Positions 42,654-51,471 of a stretch of 64,000 nt of DNA are shown here, piece after piece; the first letter of the stretch is position 1; the number at the start of each line of letters is the position of its first letter. The position numbers and the translations under genes were made by a program. The notes beneath the pieces were generated by a model. That model made no database searches and was not told the DNA's origin. It saw only the letters and a list, made by a program, of their open reading frames with translations. This DNA comes from JANQMY01 sp965228775. Its GTDB lineage: Bacteria > Pseudomonadota > Alphaproteobacteria > JANQMY01. Location of the stretch: positions 4,960,001 to 5,024,000 of the forward strand of contig OZ245840.1 of the NCBI GenBank assembly GCA_965228775.1, read 5' to 3'.

Positions 42654-43825
42654 GCTCATTGCTTTCCCCTTCCGTCCAACCAACGCCTTTTCATCTGCGA
42701 ACGGCCCGCCTTTGTTTGTCAAACCAGTGGGAAACGGAAAATGGCTGGACCAAGCCGGTGTTTTACTCCGACCCCGTTGAGGAATACTGGGCACTAAGAA
42801 ACGGGGTGGGCGTGTACGACCTCACGGGGCTTGTCCACTATCGAGTTACGGGGGCGGATGCGACGGCGTTTCTGGATTATCTCACCACGTCGAATATCGG
42901 CGCTATGGCAGACAGCACCGCGCGTTATGTTCTGTGGTGTGACGATCAGGGGACGGTGGTTGGCGATGGCGTGCTTTACAGAATAACGCGCGACCATTTC
43001 AGATTGTTTTCCTGGCAGAACTCATATTTGTGGCTCGCGGACGCTATATCCGGCTTCGAGGCGGGGGTCGAAGATGTAAGCAGAGGCGTGGCCGGTCTTG
43101 CATTGCAGGGGCCCGATGCGCGCGCTCTTCTCCAGGCCATCGGTCTTGCGGATGCCGCAGCTTTGAGGCCGCTTGAACTCTGCGAAGTAGAACATCAGAA
43201 AATTCCGATGACCATCGGGCGTGTGTCCGGCGGTGGCGAGCTTGGCTATGAGATTTTCGTGGATGTGAATGATGCATTATTCCTATGGGACGAATTGATG
43301 CATCATCGTACGGTGATGGCAACCCCTGTGGGGACCACGGCGCACCGGAATACTATCATCGAAGCTGGACATCCACGTATCGGAACAGATTTCTTGAGTG
43401 CGGACGCGGCCACCCGGCCGCATCGGGCGGTGACGCCGTTCGAACTTGGGTATGAGAAGCGCGTCGACTTTAACAAGCCCCATTTCATTGGCAGACAGAC
43501 ACTGGAACGCAAACGTTCTAAAACACCTCACCAGGTGTTGGCCGGCATAAGCTATGGGGGCGCAGCGCCATTGCCGGGATGTCCGATCCTCAGTCAAGGA
43601 ACAAGCGTTGGCGCGACCACATCGGTAATATGGTCGCCCATGCTTTCATGCCACATAGGCTTTGCCTGGATCTTGAGTTCCGCCGTCAGTGACAAGAAGC
43701 TCTATATTCGTGGAACCGTTTCGGACGAGCTTAAGGCCGACCCCCAAGAGGTACCGGTCGAAGTCGTACCGCGGCGCTTTTTTAGATCAGCCGGTTATCA
43801 GGAAACGCCTGTCGCCGTTGCATAG
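42650..43825 (+). CDS. GcvT-like aminomethyltransferase family protein
   Basis: From the ATG at 42650 the protein has 391 residues. It has the folate-binding GcvT fold: VEEYWALRNGVGVYDLTGLVHYRVTGADATAFLDYLTTSNI near 40–80 and GELGYEIFVD near 198. The C-terminal barrel (FIGRQTLERKR) is that of glycine cleavage T-protein relatives, many of which demethylate N- or O-methyl compounds to tetrahydrofolate. The rest of the glycine cleavage system is absent. Coupling to two flavin oxidases suggests a pathway that handles a methylated amine or similar compound; that is inference. It overlaps a receiver gene on the other strand by 28 bases. Confidence 0.85.
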   Translation: MSSLLSPSVQPTPFHLRTARLCLSNQWETENGWTKPVFYSDPVEEYWALRNGVGVYDLTGLVHYRVTGADATAFLDYLTTSNIGAMADSTARYVLWCDDQGTVVGDGVLYRITRDHFRLFSWQNSYLWLADAISGFEAGVEDVSRGVAGLALQGPDARALLQAIGLADAAALRPLELCEVEHQKIPMTIGRVSGGGELGYEIFVDVNDALFLWDELMHHRTVMATPVGTTAHRNTIIEAGHPRIGTDFLSADAATRPHRAVTPFELGYEKRVDFNKPHFIGRQTLERKRSKTPHQVLAGISYGGAAPLPGCPILSQGTSVGATTSVIWSPMLSCHIGFAWILSSAVSDKKLYIRGTVSDELKADPQEVPVEVVPRRFFRSAGYQETPVAVA

Positions 43826-44199
43826 ACCGGTTCCGGCATCAGAAACGGAGCAACGGCCGAGGCCACGCGCTCTTGGCTGAGTGGTTTTGCGAAAAAGGCG
43901 TAGAAACCGCCGGCACGCATCCGTTTTAGTGTCCAATCATCCGCAGGCCCGCAGACGGCGATAACAGGCGTGTGCCGTGCCAGTTCGATTTTCTGGAGAC
44001 GTTGTTTGAAGTCGAAACCTGACATACCGGGGAGATCGATCGCCGCGAAAATCAGATCGAATGTGTCTTGCGCGACCAGCCGAAGGGCTTCTTCGCTCGT
44101 TCGCACATAACTCAGATCGCAGGAGAAGCTTTTCAAGCAGCTGCGATATTGATCAAACATCAGTGGACTGTTGTCCAAGACCAGTACGGATCGAGACAT
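43798..44199 (-). CDS. Single-domain response regulator receiver
   Basis: This 133-residue protein is a lone receiver domain with phospho-acceptor Asp55 (FAAIDLPGMSG) and Lys105 (FFAKPLSQE). Only one acidic residue (Asp9) is in the first acidic cluster (LVLDNSP), and Cys83 replaces the conserved Thr/Ser. There is no output domain. A GAGGGAG ribosome site precedes the ATG. It lies 84 bases downstream of a PAS sensor kinase on the same strand, its likely partner. It overlaps the 3' end of the GcvT-like gene. Confidence 0.88.
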   Translation of the reverse strand: MSRSVLVLDNSPLMFDQYRSCLKSFSCDLSYVRTSEEALRLVAQDTFDLIFAAIDLPGMSGFDFKQRLQKIELARHTPVIAVCGPADDWTLKRMRAGGFYAFFAKPLSQERVASAVAPFLMPEPVYATATGVS

Positions 44200-44283
44200 A
44201 GTACTCCCTCTTTGTAATGAGTTTCAGGGAACGCAACGCATACCGATCGGATACCAGAAGACCTGATTGACCTTTCGTTTAGG

Positions 44284-46863
44284 TTAACGACCTCCTATGA
44301 CTTTCCTCGCTTGTTCGACGAGTTGTTCCTCGCGCAGAATATCTTCGCTTTGTTCAACATCTCTCGGTTTGAGATTCTGTTCAACCGGAATCTCAAATTT
44401 GACTGTGGTGCCCGCACCTTCGCGGCTATCGATTGTCAGCGTACCACCATGAAGCTCGATCAGGGATCGGGCGAGGGCAAGACCCAACCCTTTGCCTTCG
44501 TGGGATTTCACATCCTGCTTCTCGACGATTTCAAAGGGTTGTCCCAACGCTTGAACGCGGTCTTGCGGAATGCCGATGCCCGTATCATTGATTGTGACGG
44601 CCACGGAACGTTCCGTGAACTCTCCGTCTAGGTGAATGGTACCGTTCTCAGGCGTGAACTTGATCGCATTCGACAAGAGCTGCAGCAAAACCTGACGAAT
44701 TGCCTGAGGATCCGCATAGACGGAGGGAAGACGCCCCAACTCCGTCGTGATGCGGATGCTGGATTCGCGCGCGCGTATCTCGACCACTTGGAGCACCTCG
44801 CGCACCACGTCTTCCAGCTTGATGTGCGAGCGCATGAGCTCAAGTTTGCCGGAATCAATGCGCGACATTTCCAGAATGTCTTCGATCATGGCCAACAGGT
44901 GCTGACCACTTTCGAAAATGTCTGCTGCGTAGACCCGGTATTTTTCGTCGCCCAAGGTGCCATAGATCTCCGACATCATCATCTCGGAGAAACCAATGAT
45001 AGCATTGAGCGGCGTGCGAAGCTCATGGCTCATATTTGCGAGGAATTCGGATTTAGAGCGGTTTGATTCTTGGGCGCGCTTCTTCTCGATTGCATAGCGG
45101 TCCGCCAGGTCCGCCAGCTCGCGGGTTTGCTGTTTAAGCTGCGAGCGTGATTTCTTGATGTGATCGACGCTTGCCAAAAGAACGGCTTGGCTATCCTTCA
45201 GCATGCGTTCTTGTTTCTTAAGCCGGGTGATGTCGGTGCCGACTTGAACCGTTCCGCCAGTATGGGTCTTTTGATGGCTGATTTGGAACCACCGGCCATC
45301 CTGCAAACGAATCTCTCGGTCGCTGATGCTCGTGGGTCCGCTGCCATCTCCCAGAATGTCCCGGTCGCTTGGTGACAATAGGGTTGAGAGTTCGCGATAG
45401 CATTTGTTTGACAGCAAGGTTTGGCCCGAAGCGTCCAGAAGATGGAAGCTTTCCGCCAGACTCTCCACAGTTTCCCTGAGACGTTCTTCCGTTTCGACCA
45501 GCTTTTCCCGGGCTTGGTGTTCGTTGGTGACGTCGATCGCGACGCCCAAGAACCGTTTGGCCCACAGGTTCTCTTGCCGGATGGAGTGACCTTTCAATCT
45601 GACCCAAGCATACGCGCCGCCGTGCGTTTTCATGCGCAGGGTCAAATCATAATCGGACGAAGCAGCCTCCATATCCGTAATGAGGCCGTCGAATGTGGTT
45701 TTGTCCGAGGGATGAACGAGAGCGGATACTTCTTCAAATGACCGAATGCGCGCTGGGTCATCGTATCCCAGCAGTTTGAACATGGCGGTCGACCAGAACA
45801 CTTGCCGTTCTTCCAGGTCCCAATCCCAGACCCCACATTTCGCGGCGGTGACGGCTGTTTCGTAGCGGTGTTTGCTGTTCAGAAGCGACCGGGTGAGCGC
45901 ATCTTTCCGCCGGGCATCGCGAATAAAGAATATGGCGCACGTAACGCCCACGGCGGCGGGGGCCAGCATGAGCAGCAAATAGGTGGGGAGCGCGCGGTAC
46001 CATGGTGCAAGTGCTGCGGAGATTGGGAGGGACAGGCTCACTGCAAACGGAGCATTTGATAGGGCGCTTGTGGCGATAACCCGGTCGTCCCCATTGAGCG
46101 GATAGCTGTAAATCGCCTTGGTTAGGGACTCGACGGATCTGCTGGCCCAACCATTCAATTCCTTGGGAATGAAGATGCGGTCGTCATTGTTGGTAATGCC
46201 GGAAACAAAATCGGCATCTTGATTGACCAAAACCATTTGATCCGCATTCAAGGGAACGGGTCCCTTGATGGCGTCCTGAAGCAGCGACTGTGTATCGAGC
46301 CAGGCGATCAAGACCGCTGGCGACGCCCCAACTGGCGCGACGACAGCTAAGGGGCTTTCCCGAGTGGTTTCGCTCGTGGGCTGCCAAACGGAGAGAGATT
46401 TGAGGGACGTCGGAATTTCCGATTGCCAGTCTTCCGACAGTCCGGGTGGCGGCATGCCCGCAAACGCAACAGCTCCAATCTGCGGCGTGATCAAGGCAAG
46501 GCCCGTCACCCAAGGGATCGATGCTTGTGCGTCTGAATAGAAGCTGTCCAGATTGATCGGGACTTTGCGGGCCTGGCTTATGCGGGCTGCAATCGCGCCG
46601 GTCGTGTCCAGCGTTTCTTTGAAGCGGGCGTCGATATTGGCGCTGGCGAGAGACACGTGGGAGGTCAGAACGCGTTCGGCGTTCCAAAGGGTTTCCTGGT
46701 GGCGGCTGCGGATTTCGATCGTCAGGATCAATATCAGGGCCACGACGAAAAATGTGGTGAGGAAAACCGCAGGCAAGTGGGACTTTGCGCCGTACACGGA
46801 CTGTACGGGTGGCAATGACGACCCCAAACTGTCGTTCGAGTCTCGAATTTCCGGTTCGCCCAT
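44284..46863 (-). CDS. Membrane-bound PAS sensor histidine kinase
   Basis: The 859-residue protein has TM1 near 30–52, a long extracytoplasmic part, TM2 near 293–313, and a PAS_3 domain near 335–460 (AAKCGVWDWDLEERQVFWSTAM). A second PAS-like domain follows, then a coiled coil, then HisKA with SHELRTPLNAIIGFSEMM (His near 611), and a HATPase domain ending near 830 (GIGIPQD, GKGLGLALARSL). It has no receiver of its own. The single-domain receiver downstream is the likely target. The upstream region carries DnaA-like and CtrA-like sites. Confidence 0.9.
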   Translation of the reverse strand: MGEPEIRDSNDSLGSSLPPVQSVYGAKSHLPAVFLTTFFVVALILILTIEIRSRHQETLWNAERVLTSHVSLASANIDARFKETLDTTGAIAARISQARKVPINLDSFYSDAQASIPWVTGLALITPQIGAVAFAGMPPPGLSEDWQSEIPTSLKSLSVWQPTSETTRESPLAVVAPVGASPAVLIAWLDTQSLLQDAIKGPVPLNADQMVLVNQDADFVSGITNNDDRIFIPKELNGWASRSVESLTKAIYSYPLNGDDRVIATSALSNAPFAVSLSLPISAALAPWYRALPTYLLLMLAPAAVGVTCAIFFIRDARRKDALTRSLLNSKHRYETAVTAAKCGVWDWDLEERQVFWSTAMFKLLGYDDPARIRSFEEVSALVHPSDKTTFDGLITDMEAASSDYDLTLRMKTHGGAYAWVRLKGHSIRQENLWAKRFLGVAIDVTNEHQAREKLVETEERLRETVESLAESFHLLDASGQTLLSNKCYRELSTLLSPSDRDILGDGSGPTSISDREIRLQDGRWFQISHQKTHTGGTVQVGTDITRLKKQERMLKDSQAVLLASVDHIKKSRSQLKQQTRELADLADRYAIEKKRAQESNRSKSEFLANMSHELRTPLNAIIGFSEMMMSEIYGTLGDEKYRVYAADIFESGQHLLAMIEDILEMSRIDSGKLELMRSHIKLEDVVREVLQVVEIRARESSIRITTELGRLPSVYADPQAIRQVLLQLLSNAIKFTPENGTIHLDGEFTERSVAVTINDTGIGIPQDRVQALGQPFEIVEKQDVKSHEGKGLGLALARSLIELHGGTLTIDSREGAGTTVKFEIPVEQNLKPRDVEQSEDILREEQLVEQARKVIGGR

Positions 46864-46938
46864 CTGGATTGCAGTCCGGAAGAATGGCCTCGCGTTACAC
46901 GCAGAAGCTCCGCCTGCCCATACCCCATGTCTGATTCG

Positions 46939-47093
46939 TTAACAAAAAGTTATTATCCAGAGCGAGCCAATTGTGTCACCTATATAAAGAGGCATTGGTG
47001 AAAACATTTCGCTTGAAAAAACAAGCCGTTAAGAAAGCCAGGACGAATCAGAGAGCGCAGATGGATTTATCCACAGGCGCTTGTGGATAAATC
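46939..47093. promoter_or_regulatory. Cluster of DnaA boxes with CtrA-like and GANTC sites
   Basis: TTATCCACA (47068–47076) and its inverted copy TGTGGATAA (47083–47091) are perfect DnaA boxes 6 bases apart, within the larger palindrome 47066–47093. TTATCCAGA (46953–46961) is a one-mismatch box. TTAA-N7-TTAT (46939–46953) resembles a CtrA site, and two GANTC methylation sites lie at about 46934 and 47046. The palindrome lies 30 bases after the pepN stop, so a terminator role is the alternative. Confidence 0.45.
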
Positions 47094-47124
47094 CCTTCGG
47101 CCACGCAGAAGCGGTGGTGCCTAA

Positions 47125-49788
47125 CTAACCGTGAAGTGTTTTAGACACGATCTCGAACACATTGCGCGATAGCTTGTCCGCACTTGCAATCCGCTCCAGC
47201 GATTCGCGTGCTTTGTTTTGACGGTCCTGGTCATAGCGGCGCCATGATTCGAAAACCGATGAAATGCGGGCGGCAATTTGTGGGTTGGATTTGTTGAGGC
47301 GCAAGACCGCCTCTTCCAAAAACTTGTAGCCCTCACCATCGGCGCGATGGAATTGACTGTGATTGGCAAATCCGAACGCGCCGATAAGGGCATAGACGCG
47401 GTTGGGGCGCTCCCAGGAAAACACAGGGTGTTCCGTAAGACCACGGATTGTGTCGAGAGTGGTGTCGTCTTTGGTAACGGCCTGAATGCGCAGCCATTTG
47501 TCGATAACGACCGGGTCATCCTTCCAGTCTTCGCAAAAGTCAGCGAGAGCAGCGCTCCGTTCGGCATTCTTGGAATCGGCAAGAAGTGCGAGAGCGGCCA
47601 CTTTGTCGGTCATATTGTCAGCGGTCTTGTACTGGTTCGCCACCAGCTGATCGGTCTCTGGCGTTTCCAGTTGCGACAGATACGATAGAGCTGCGTTGCG
47701 CAACGAGCGGCGACCGGCGGAAGCTGCGTCGGGAGAGTAGGGCTCGTTGGAGGTGAGCCGTTGATAGGTGTTGTTCAGCTCGCCTTCCAAGGCGCGTGCA
47801 ACGTCTGACAAAACCCGTTCGCGTGCCGTATGCAGGCCATCCACATTGACGGGCGTTGCTGCCTGGGCTAATTCGCCTTCCGAAGGTATGGCCAGCATCT
47901 GAGCCACAAAGGCATGATCGAGAGAGTCATCTGCAAGCGCACGGCCGAAGGCTTCAATCAGACTTGAAATCCGTTCGTCCGCTCCAGGTTTTTCATCCGC
48001 CAAGTCCAGTAACAGTCGCGTCGCGAATTGCTGGCTTGCATCCCAGCGGCTAAACGGGTCGCGGTCGAAAGTCATGATTTCGGTTTGGTGATCATTGGCC
48101 GCAGCGCCGGTGATGGTGACGGGTGCGCTGAACCCACGGAACAAAGAGGGGATCGGTTTTTCGGAAACACTCTTGAAGCGGAAGGTTTGCGATTTTTCCG
48201 TCAGGCTTATGACCCGGTTGGTTGGGGTGTCGGCGGACGTTTCACCTTCCAGAGCCAGCGGCAATTCCGTTCCGCTTGCAGACAACAGAGCCATGTTGAT
48301 GGGCACGTGCAAATTCTGCTTTGCCTGTTTGTCCGGCGTTGCCGGGTGATTTTGCGTAAACGTAATGTCGTAGGCGTTTGCGTCGGCATCATAGTTCTCC
48401 GACACTTCGATTTCAGGTGTTCCCGATTGGTCGTACCAGCGCCGGAACTGGGAAAGGTCGACACCGCTTGCATCTTCCATCGACTTTACGAAATCGTCGA
48501 CGGTAGCGGCTTCCCCATCATGGCGCTCAAAATAGAGATCCGTTCCCTTACGGAATTTCTCCGGCCCCAGAAGCGTATGCATCATGCGGATGACTTCGGC
48601 GCCTTTTTCATAGACCGTTGCCGTATAGAAATTGTTGATTTCCATATAGGCCTTCGGTTGAACCGGGTGGGCGAGGGGGCCACCATCTTCCGGGAACTGT
48701 CCCGCGCGCAAATTGCGCACATCCGCGATCCGTTTCACGGGTGCGCTGCGCATGTCGGACGAGAACTGCTGATCGCGGAAAACCGTCAGCCCTTCTTTGA
48801 GGGAAAGCTGGAACCAATCCCGGCAGGTAATGCGGTTGCCGGTCCAGTTGTGGAAATATTCGTGGCCGATAATGCCTTCGATCAAGGCATAGTCCACATC
48901 GGTGGCCGTATCGCTGCGGGCCAGAATGTATTTGGCATTGAAGATGTTGAGACCCTTATTCTCCATCGCGCCCATATTGAAATCCGCGACGGCCACGATC
49001 ATGAAAATGTCCAGATCGTATTCTCGGCCATAGGCTTCTTCGTCCCAAGCCATGGAGTTCTTGAGAGACTCCATGGCGTAGTCGCATCGGTCCTCATTGC
49101 CGGGCTCCACATAGATGCGCAGATCGATGTTGCGGCCGGACATTGTTTTGAATGTGTCTGTGACCGCGACGAGATTTCCGGCCACCAGGGCGAACAAATA
49201 GGATGGTTTTGGAAACGGGTCGTGCCATTCCGCCCAATGGCGTCCATCGGGAAGGTCGCCGGATCCGACCGGGTTGCCGTTCGATAAAAGGATCGGGCAA
49301 CTCGCTTTGTCCGCGATGATTTTGGTGGTGAAGACCGCCAGCACATCCGGGCGATCCAGATAATAGGTAATGTTCCGGAAGCCTTCCGCTTCGCACTGCG
49401 TGCAATACATGCCGTTCGACATGTACAGGCCTTCCAGAGCCTTGTTCTTTCCCGGCGCGATCTCGCTTTCAATCACCAACTCGATCTTGGCGTCAGCGTT
49501 CAAACCGGGCGAATGAATGGTGAGAGATTCATCGTCAACCGTGTACCCATCCTCGGACAGGGCCGTCCCATTGACCGTTACGGATACAAGCTTTTGATCT
49601 TCGCCATGCAGTACAAGGGCGGTCCCCGCCTCTGTGCCGTCCATCGGGCTGAGCACGGTTTTGGACGTGACCCGCGTTTCCACCGGTTGCAGGTCTACCG
49701 TCAGATGGATGGTTTCCACCGTGTAAGCCGGAGGGCGATAATCCTTCAGATAGATGGTTTGAGGCTGTTCTTGAGAGGCTTGCGACAT
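47125..49788 (-). CDS. pepN: Aminopeptidase N
   Basis: The 887-residue M1 zinc aminopeptidase removes N-terminal residues from peptides in the cytoplasm. GAMENKG near 272–278 is the exopeptidase motif, and HEYFHNWTGNRITCRDWFQLSLKEGL near 309–334 contains the zinc ligands (HExxH and the Glu 18 residues on). No signal peptide is present. Length and architecture match E. coli PepN. A GGAG lies 9 bases before the ATG. Confidence 0.96.
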   Translation of the reverse strand: MSQASQEQPQTIYLKDYRPPAYTVETIHLTVDLQPVETRVTSKTVLSPMDGTEAGTALVLHGEDQKLVSVTVNGTALSEDGYTVDDESLTIHSPGLNADAKIELVIESEIAPGKNKALEGLYMSNGMYCTQCEAEGFRNITYYLDRPDVLAVFTTKIIADKASCPILLSNGNPVGSGDLPDGRHWAEWHDPFPKPSYLFALVAGNLVAVTDTFKTMSGRNIDLRIYVEPGNEDRCDYAMESLKNSMAWDEEAYGREYDLDIFMIVAVADFNMGAMENKGLNIFNAKYILARSDTATDVDYALIEGIIGHEYFHNWTGNRITCRDWFQLSLKEGLTVFRDQQFSSDMRSAPVKRIADVRNLRAGQFPEDGGPLAHPVQPKAYMEINNFYTATVYEKGAEVIRMMHTLLGPEKFRKGTDLYFERHDGEAATVDDFVKSMEDASGVDLSQFRRWYDQSGTPEIEVSENYDADANAYDITFTQNHPATPDKQAKQNLHVPINMALLSASGTELPLALEGETSADTPTNRVISLTEKSQTFRFKSVSEKPIPSLFRGFSAPVTITGAAANDHQTEIMTFDRDPFSRWDASQQFATRLLLDLADEKPGADERISSLIEAFGRALADDSLDHAFVAQMLAIPSEGELAQAATPVNVDGLHTARERVLSDVARALEGELNNTYQRLTSNEPYSPDAASAGRRSLRNAALSYLSQLETPETDQLVANQYKTADNMTDKVAALALLADSKNAERSAALADFCEDWKDDPVVIDKWLRIQAVTKDDTTLDTIRGLTEHPVFSWERPNRVYALIGAFGFANHSQFHRADGEGYKFLEEAVLRLNKSNPQIAARISSVFESWRRYDQDRQNKARESLERIASADKLSRNVFEIVSKTLHG

Positions 49789-49877
49789 AAGTGGCTCCGC
49801 GGTGCGTCACGGGGTGAAAACTGGATCAACATATAGACAGCTCGCGGGCGGCTTACCAGTGTGGGGTGGACGTGCGA

Positions 49878-50678
49878 TCACGCGCCCCGCGCCTCGAGCA
49901 ATCGGTCAGCCACTTGGGCGAAACCCGCGCCGCCTGGTTCGGACGTTACCCATGCTGGCAGATGGTCCATGCGATCGGCAAATCCTTTGACATTCGCGAC
50001 GCCGATTGAATGTTTGAAAGCTTTAAACATGGGGGCATCGTTTGGAGAATCGCCCACAAAGATGAAACGCTCCCTCGACACATCGAAACTTCCCATCCTT
50101 AAGTCTTCGACAAACCTTTTTGTCATGGTGAGCTTGTCAAAATCACCGAACCATCCGTTCACATGGATCGAGCTTACTTTCGCGGTCGCGCCGGTCTCTT
50201 CGAACAGCCGCACGATGGTATCGATTTTGTCTTGGGAAAGCGGCGCCACATCTTCACAGAAATCGATGGCCAGATCGCTTTCCCGATAGGCTTGGTCGGC
50301 GGACACAGCTGCGCCGGGAACGGTTTCTAAGATGTGGGCTTTGAGGTCAGACAACTTTTTTTGATTGGTGCGCCGTACATCGTCAGCCTGCCAGTAAACG
50401 CGTTTCATTTTCTTGTTGTCACCGCCGTAACTGAAATAGAAGGCGCCATTTTCACCGATCACGCCTTGGACGGGCCAAAAGCGCGCGATCATATCGCACC
50501 ATCCGGCGGGGCGCCCTGTCACCGGCACGACAGAGATCCCCGCTTGGTCAAGGCGCTCAAGCGCCGTATAGGCGACCGCGGGCAAGCGCCCGCCGGTTGT
50601 GAGCGTATCGTCGATATCGGTAAAGACTGTCTCTATGGCGCGGAGTGTTCCGTTGGAACAATTTTCGAAAGGCTGCAT
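49878..50678 (-). CDS. HAD-IIB family phosphatase
   Basis: From the ATG at 50678 the protein has 266 residues. HAD motifs are clear: I TDIDDTLTT near 21–29, II VPVTGRP near 52–58, III Lys near 195 (DKLTMTKRF region), and IV FVGDSPNDAPMF near 213–224. A type IIB cap lies between II and III. Relatives include sucrose-6-phosphate and mannosylglycerate phosphatases, and Cof-type enzymes. No sugar synthase gene is adjacent, so the substrate is unknown. The longer open frame upstream is Arg-rich and unlikely. Confidence 0.85.
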   Translation of the reverse strand: MQPFENCSNGTLRAIETVFTDIDDTLTTGGRLPAVAYTALERLDQAGISVVPVTGRPAGWCDMIARFWPVQGVIGENGAFYFSYGGDNKKMKRVYWQADDVRRTNQKKLSDLKAHILETVPGAAVSADQAYRESDLAIDFCEDVAPLSQDKIDTIVRLFEETGATAKVSSIHVNGWFGDFDKLTMTKRFVEDLRMGSFDVSRERFIFVGDSPNDAPMFKAFKHSIGVANVKGFADRMDHLPAWVTSEPGGAGFAQVADRLLEARGA

Positions 50679-50722
50679 GGGCCACTCATACCAACCAGGT
50701 GATCTGAGCGAAAGAGTTCGTC

Positions 50723-51256
50723 TTAGTCGTTTTGCACGACTTTCTTGAGGACCAGTCTGCCGCGCTTCACGATCGGCTGAAGAAAGGCCGGCACATCTTG
50801 ATCGTTCTTTTCGCACAGGCCGATCAAATCTTGCGTGACGTTCAGCAGGTCCAGGCTGGAGGCAAGAATGCGTGCCTGCATCTCAACTTTGTTCGGATAA
50901 AGATCATATTCGGCCCCCGGCACCCGCCAGCCGCCCCATTCGGTCTCGCCGGTCACGACGATGGGAACGCTCCCCGGATTGGGGTGATGGCCGCATTCGT
51001 CGGCCTCTTTCCAACTGTTCGGGGCGCGAATGACGCGCCAATTTTCACCGGCGTCCGGGACTGCCATGTCCTGATCTTGGAGTTCCGCTTCCAGTTCGTT
51101 CTCCTCGAACTCGCGGCCAAAGCCCACGTCATAGGTGATGCGGAATGGCTCATCCAAACCTTTCACCCATTGGGGCAGCACCTTTTCCACCAGTGCCGTG
51201 GTGCCGACGGGCTTGACGAAAACCCGCTGGTTTTTGTGGAACAGCGCCTTGGCCAT
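50723..51256 (-). CDS. Protein of unknown function, conserved-looking
   Basis: From the ATG at 51256, ten bases after AAGGAG, the protein has 177 residues. It is soluble and acidic, with an N-terminal beta part (FHKNQRVFVKPVGTTALVEKVLPQWV…FRITYDVGFGREFEENEL) and a helical end (ARILASSLDLLNVTQDLIGLCEKN). The first part loosely recalls a small barrel, but I cannot assign a family. It lies 44 bases upstream of the HAD phosphatase start on the same strand. Confidence 0.75.
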   Translation of the reverse strand: MAKALFHKNQRVFVKPVGTTALVEKVLPQWVKGLDEPFRITYDVGFGREFEENELEAELQDQDMAVPDAGENWRVIRAPNSWKEADECGHHPNPGSVPIVVTGETEWGGWRVPGAEYDLYPNKVEMQARILASSLDLLNVTQDLIGLCEKNDQDVPAFLQPIVKRGRLVLKKVVQND

Positions 51257-51471
51257 GACGGCCCATCTCCTTAACGGCATCCCTGAAATCCCTTACCAAA
51301 ATTGCATCTGTGATCTTTCCGTAGGGTTAATGCGGTCTTTTGCAAATGGGTGCGGGAATTCCTTGATTGACCCTCAAAGAGCGCTAAAACCTTAGGGAGT
51401 TTGGCCGACAGGGTCCGGATGCAACCCAAAGACGGGTATCGGCAGCAACAAAAAAGGGTGAGGATGTCCAG

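Noticed and set aside
47066..47093. Palindrome after pepN read as a rho-independent terminator
   Set aside because: The stem is AT-rich with no T-run after it. The two halves are exact DnaA boxes, so it was listed as such, though termination is not excluded.
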